Shown: piece after piece, positions 60,856-64,000 of the stretch
Numbering within the stretch: position 1 is the first letter of the stretch
How the letters are laid out: the number at the start of each line of letters is the position of its first letter
NCBI RefSeq assembly: GCF_020911885.1
Contig: NZ_CP087132.1
Coordinates: 2,542,001-2,606,000, forward strand
Length of the DNA stretch: 64,000 nucleotides
Source of the DNA: Flavobacterium acetivorans
GTDB lineage: Bacteria; Bacteroidota; Bacteroidia; Flavobacteriales; Flavobacteriaceae
Direction of reading: 5' to 3'
The notes under the pieces: model-generated
The model's input: only the letters and a program-made list of their open reading frames with translations
The model's database searches: none
What the model was told of the DNA's origin: nothing
Program-made: the position numbers and the translations under genes

Positions 60856-61395
60856 TTATTTTTTTCTATATACCAAAATATCATGATATTCATGACCTGG
60901 TATATATTGAACAAAAGTGTTGTTTGCTGTTCGATTTTTTCCGAAGAAAATATAATCATTGCTTAGTTCTTCAAAGTTTTTATCAATAAAATATCTGTAT
61001 GTTTTAATTCTTAGATTTTCTTTTTTACAAAACCCATCACATTTCTTTTTGCAAAATGGCAAACAACTCTCCTTAAAATTTTCAGTTGAATCACTACCGC
61101 ATACATATAACACACAATCAGGTTTTGATTCGAAAAACAATGGAACTGTATGTAAAACTGTATTAAATACAGTGTACATATCTCCATTATTACTGTTTGT
61201 GTCGTCGATTATTGTTTTACTTTCTTCATCATAATCTCCAAAACCTAAATTATATACAACTCTATTGCCTAAAAGTGTAATTGGACTGTATTCAATAACT
61301 TTAATTATAGTAGAGTTACCAATACTTGCAAAAAGATATTGTAATCTTTCCTCATTTAAAGTTAATTCTGTGTCGTAATGGTTACTATTTTGCAA
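60856..61395 (-). CDS. DUF6934 family protein
   Basis: 179 residues. The DUF6934 hallmarks are a turn IIKVIEYSPI, then VVYNLGFGDYDEESKTIIDD, SNNGDMYTVFNTVLHTVPLF and PDCVLYVCGSDSTENF. A Cys cluster CLPFCKKKCDGFCKKEN in the middle is unusual for the family and could bind zinc. The function of the family is unknown; it is common as single-gene insertions in Bacteroidota. A small basic ORF follows on the same strand. Confidence 0.75.
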   Translation of the reverse strand: MQNSNHYDTELTLNEERLQYLFASIGNSTIIKVIEYSPITLLGNRVVYNLGFGDYDEESKTIIDDTNSNNGDMYTVFNTVLHTVPLFFESKPDCVLYVCGSDSTENFKESCLPFCKKKCDGFCKKENLRIKTYRYFIDKNFEELSNDYIFFGKNRTANNTFVQYIPGHEYHDILVYRKK

Positions 61396-61500
61396 TTTTA
61401 TATTGGTGTTGAAAATTAGAAAGTTGTAAAAATAATGATTAATATCTAATATTTAAAATCTATACATCCAAATCAAATTTCCTACAACTTGTTTATATAT

Positions 61501-61712
61501 CACAGGCTTTTCGCACTTACATTGATCTACATATCAGTAGTTTCACTACTTGTAAAACCTGATTATAGGCCATAAAAAAAGAGGCGTAATGGCCTCTTGA
61601 AATTGTTCTTACTCATTTATTCTAAACCCCATAAGGGATGGATGGAAAGCGGTTCCGTTCAACCGCGGGTTCATTGTTGGCTTTTCAAGCCCAACGAACC
61701 CTTAGCTGTTGT
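61501..61712. repeat. Cassette-type palindromic repeat, copy 2
   Basis: 61501-61580 (ACAGGCTTTTCGCACTTAC ... ATCAGTAGTTTC) matches 62171-62255, and 61590-61666 matches 60401-60476. The right end CCCTTAGCTGTTG lies 15 bp from the stop of the next gene. Confidence 0.65.
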
Positions 61713-61726
61713 GTGCTGACTTTTTT

Positions 61727-61981
61727 TTAATTTTGATTTTCTTCAATAGTCTTTTTAATAACGTTTTTGCCACTCTTTTTCAACGCTTCATCTAATCTAT
61801 TTTGCTGATATTCAACCCATGCTTTTGCTCCTGCAAGTTCTTCTTTTTTAAGCTTTTCCTTTTCTGCCTTTATTTTATAATGACCTGAAATAAAAAGGAA
61901 TATAAAAAAAACCACAATGAATATCAAAAAAAATAAACTTTCCGAGATTCCCAAATAATGTTTTATGGGTGATTCATTCAT
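61727..61981 (-). CDS. Small membrane protein, unknown (cassette gene)
   Basis: 84 residues with one membrane helix (about 13-34, LFFLIFIVVFFIFLFISG) and a cytoplasmic charged tail predicted as a helix (KIKAEKEKLKKEELAGAKAW, then VEYQQNRLDEALKKSGKNVI). A repeat lies directly at its 3' end. No family is recognised. Confidence 0.6.
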   Translation of the reverse strand: MNESPIKHYLGISESLFFLIFIVVFFIFLFISGHYKIKAEKEKLKKEELAGAKAWVEYQQNRLDEALKKSGKNVIKKTIEENQN

Positions 61982-62170
61982 TTATCTTGCATTTTAAATT
62001 TTTATATTCTTTTGGTGTAGCAAACTAGCTCACAACTTGTATATATATCTGACAAAGCCATACAAAGTCACCCATTTATGGGGTGCTATGTCTGACAAAC
62101 GTCAGTACTTATTCAAAATCAAATATATACATTAATCCTTACAAATCATTAAACTGGCTTTTTAATTGTT

Positions 62171-62431
62171 ACAGGCTTTTCGTACTTATAGGAATGTATA
62201 TATCAGTAGTTTCCATTCACTGCTAGTAATCCTAATTACAGAGCATGAAAAAAAAGAACACTAAATCCTCTTGACATTCTCTCTCAAAACTTTACGATAA
62301 CTCCATAGTACCCGCCAATGACCGGTTCCGTTCAACAGGAATTTCATTACTTCGTCCGTTCGTCCCGATAATTATCGGGACTCGGGTGTTCGTGCTGCGC
62401 ACGCAACGAAATTCTAGCTATTAGCGGTTGT
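62171..62431. repeat. Cassette-type palindromic repeat, copy 3
   Basis: Contains the homology to copy 2, then CCGGTTCCGTTCAACAGG, a perfect inner hairpin TCCCGATAATTATCGGGA, ACTTCGTCCGTTCG and CTCGGGTG. It ends ATTCTAGCTATTAGCGG next to the following gene's stop. 61982-62170 is AT-rich without a gene and includes TATCTGACAAAG-type short repeats. Confidence 0.65.
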
Positions 62432-62433
62432 TT

Positions 62434-63012
62434 TTATTTGATTTCAAAGTGATTTAACCATTCTTTCGTCGTGTTGAACTTGCCATTTTTGTCTTTTTCA
62501 ATAAATATTGCTTTAGCTTTTCTGTCAATTAATAATGTGTCAGGAATGAAGTCATTTTCATAAGGTTTTTTTGTAAAAACAATAGTATCACCATAAAATT
62601 TATATTTTCCGTGGTATACTTCCTGAAATCCAAATATTCCAGATACTTCATTTTCACAGTTTCCATCATTCCTAAAAACTAAAGTGTAATGAAATTGGTC
62701 GTCTTTAAGTGTAGCTCTCAGAACTCCTTTTGATTTAAATAAGTCTGACTGAAATATATTAGTCAAGAAAATCGCAACTAAAACTAATCCGTGAAAAATC
62801 ACTTTTGTCTTGTTTTGTATTATGCCTCTCTTTATTGCTGATATTAGTGTGTCGAAAAAGGAAACAATGTAAAGTATGATTATAGGAATAATAATTAATC
62901 CATAAGAAAACAAATAAATAACCATTCCGCCAAAATAATCTGTTGTCATCCAACAAATAATACCAATTGTTGAAATTATTGCTATGATATCGTAAGTATT
63001 TTTTTTATTCAT
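62434..63012 (-). CDS. Membrane protein, unknown (cassette gene)
   Basis: 192 residues with three N-terminal membrane helices (about 8-25, 27-52 and 70-90) and a C-terminal soluble half of about 95 residues (VLRATLKDDQFHYTLVFRND ... KYKFYGDTIVFTKKPYENDF). The soluble half is beta-rich and probably faces the periplasm. It stands alone between two palindromic repeats, stop and start each within about 35 bp of one. No family is recognised. Confidence 0.65.
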   Translation of the reverse strand: MNKKNTYDIIAIISTIGIICWMTTDYFGGMVIYLFSYGLIIIPIIILYIVSFFDTLISAIKRGIIQNKTKVIFHGLVLVAIFLTNIFQSDLFKSKGVLRATLKDDQFHYTLVFRNDGNCENEVSGIFGFQEVYHGKYKFYGDTIVFTKKPYENDFIPDTLLIDRKAKAIFIEKDKNGKFNTTKEWLNHFEIK

Positions 63013-63047
63013 TAATTTAGTCTTTTTTCCGTGTCTGTTGCAAAATA

Positions 63048-63215
63048 ACCGCTAACGTTCTCGCGCTACAGCGGGTTTGGGACTAAATTAAGCCCTATTT
63101 TCGGATTTGCCACCCGAGCGATAGCGAACAGGCGAAGCAAATCATCCCAGATACAAAACCAACTTTCCATTAAGCCTATTACCCAAATCCGTTGTAGCAT
63201 CTATGTTAGCCGTTC
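63048..63215. repeat. Cassette-type long palindrome, copy 4 (best example)
   Basis: Left arm CTAACGTTCTCGCGCTACAG then CGGGTTTGGG; right arm, read in reverse complement, CTAACATAGATGCTACAACG then GATTTGGG. The centre holds CCACCCGAGCG, GCGAACAGGCGAAGC. The outermost bases are GCTAAC/GTTAGC. It lies between two small genes. Confidence 0.7.
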
Positions 63216-63219
63216 GGTT

Positions 63220-63870
63220 TTATTTTTCCAATGATTTATTAAATGTATAATTTAATAACATTCCAACTTCTTCATTTGTGTAATTAATAGAAACACTAAA
63301 TAAATGGTCATTAATAAAGCTATTATATAATTCTTGAGTTAATAAAAGCTTATCATTTTTCACATTGTATAATCGGATTTGCATTTTATAAAAACTATAT
63401 TTTCCTATTTTTAAGTCTGTTGAAGTTAATTCAAATTTTAATTCTTTAATCTTTGAATATGTATCCGTTAAAAGCTGTTCAGTAAATTTTTTGTGTTCTT
63501 CGAGAGTGAGTTTTTTTGTTCCAATTAATGATTCAAAGCTAGATTTAAAATAATTATACTTATTGATTTCAAATCCTATTAATTGAGTCGGATGTGGATT
63601 AATTTTTATTCCATTTCCGACTACATTTTTTGAAGCTTCATAACCTTTATTTTCTAGTTCTTCTGTTCTTTTTTGGTCGCTTATTTTATAACCTTCTGGA
63701 ATAGTAATTTTCCAATCAAACAAATTACAACTGTAAATTCCATTTTCAACTTTTCCGTTTTCAGGCGTTTCAATTATTAATTCATCACCTTTAATTACTT
63801 CCTTTTTTTGTTGAGAAAAAATGGGAAAGCTAAAAACAATTAGTAAAATGAATAAAAACTTCGATTTCAT
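63220..63870 (-). CDS. Secreted protein, unknown (cassette gene)
   Basis: 216 residues with signal peptide MKSKFLFILLIVFSFPIFSQ. A soluble domain follows (CNLFDWKITIPEGYKISDQK, HPTQLIGFEINKYNYFKSSF, YKMQIRLYNVKNDKLLLTQE) that looks like an alpha/beta lipoprotein-type fold without a known name. The stop codon lies 5 bp from palindrome copy 4 and the start 44 bp from copy 5. Confidence 0.65.
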   Translation of the reverse strand: MKSKFLFILLIVFSFPIFSQQKKEVIKGDELIIETPENGKVENGIYSCNLFDWKITIPEGYKISDQKRTEELENKGYEASKNVVGNGIKINPHPTQLIGFEINKYNYFKSSFESLIGTKKLTLEEHKKFTEQLLTDTYSKIKELKFELTSTDLKIGKYSFYKMQIRLYNVKNDKLLLTQELYNSFINDHLFSVSINYTNEEVGMLLNYTFNKSLEK

Positions 63871-63913
63871 ATTTTTATGTGGTTTTTTTTAGTTCTGCGG
63901 CAAACTGACGGCT

Positions 63914-64000
63914 AACGTTCCCGCGCTAAAAGCAGTTTGGGACTAAATTAAGCCCATTCTTCGGATTTGCCAAATATTCCAAATACACAACCAACTTTCT
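63914..64000. repeat. Cassette-type long palindrome, copy 5 (cut by window end)
   Basis: Starts GACGGCTAACGTTCCCGCGC and continues TTTGGGACTAAATTAAGCCC, like copy 4. The second arm would lie outside the window. Confidence 0.65.

Overview
The window reads as a chromosomal stretch of a Flavobacterium-like member of the Bacteroidota. It is AT-rich. It carries Bacteroidota-type promoters (TAnnTTTG), CarboxypepD_reg/TonB receptors, GLPGLI-family secreted proteins, ISAon1-type and IS3-type insertion sequences, and integrase, Rhs and DUF6934 genes typical of Flavobacteriaceae. Assignments were made by eye from translated sequence; no database search was run. Much of the window is accessory DNA with broken genes, insertion sequences and repeats.

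Layout. (1) 0.1-2.6 kb is ordinary: a lipid A-type acyltransferase, a rhomboid protease and a SIMPL-domain protein. (2) 2.65-9.6 kb is a decayed island bounded by two 24-bp copies of a tRNA 3' end. It holds TerC, a zinc-ribbon protein, DUF488, a VOC protein, debris of a ferredoxin, an SRPBCC protein, an AraC regulator and an integrase, and an apparently complete ISAon1-type element. (3) 9.9-20.5 kb starts with a damaged IS6 copy. It continues with a tandem array on the minus strand of [small secreted Cys-containing protein - GLPGLI protein(s) - TonB receptor], with one full receptor and three N-terminal receptor fragments. An IS3-family element splits one GLPGLI gene. (4) 20.5-21.25 kb is GC-rich noncoding DNA. 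(5) 21.4-25.7 kb is a regulatory block: a NarL/LuxR response regulator, a LytTR regulator whose receiver lacks its phospho-acceptor, a small lipoprotein and a TPR sensor kinase. A 41-bp nested palindrome occurs once before each of the three array units and three times in or around the regulatory block, which ties the two regions together. (6) 25.8-27.3 kb is Rhs toxin debris. (7) 27.3-32.5 kb is a damage-inducible mutagenesis cassette (DnaE-type polymerase, DinB, LexA-like S24 repressor) with a visible operator.

(8) 33.2-39.6 kb encodes a giant multi-PAS/GAF histidine kinase and three overlapping response regulators. (9) 40-44.6 kb holds a luciferase-like monooxygenase, an AraC regulator, a secreted MBL-fold hydrolase and an EamA exporter. 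(10) 44.8-48 kb is a resistance-type cluster (chloramphenicol acetyltransferase, AAA+ ATPase, three GNATs). It ends in a 49-bp sequence also found inverted at 21.2 kb beside the GC-rich DNA, so both may be traces of one integrative element. (11) 48-55.3 kb is a heavy-metal RND efflux operon with two His-rich small proteins and a four-helix-bundle gene wedged between adaptor and pump. (12) 55.4-59.4 kb holds an IS3 fragment, a siderophore-type TonB receptor and a PepSY membrane protein. (13) 59.6-64 kb has truncated genes, then a run of short minus-strand genes each separated by long imperfect palindromes, resembling an integron-style cassette array without a visible integrase.

The best candidate for an undescribed system is the peptide/GLPGLI/TonB array with its two-component and LytTR regulators and the shared 41-bp element. 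Promoter, leader and signal peptide are conserved between units while the mature small proteins differ entirely. The second candidate is the palindrome-separated cassette run at the right end.
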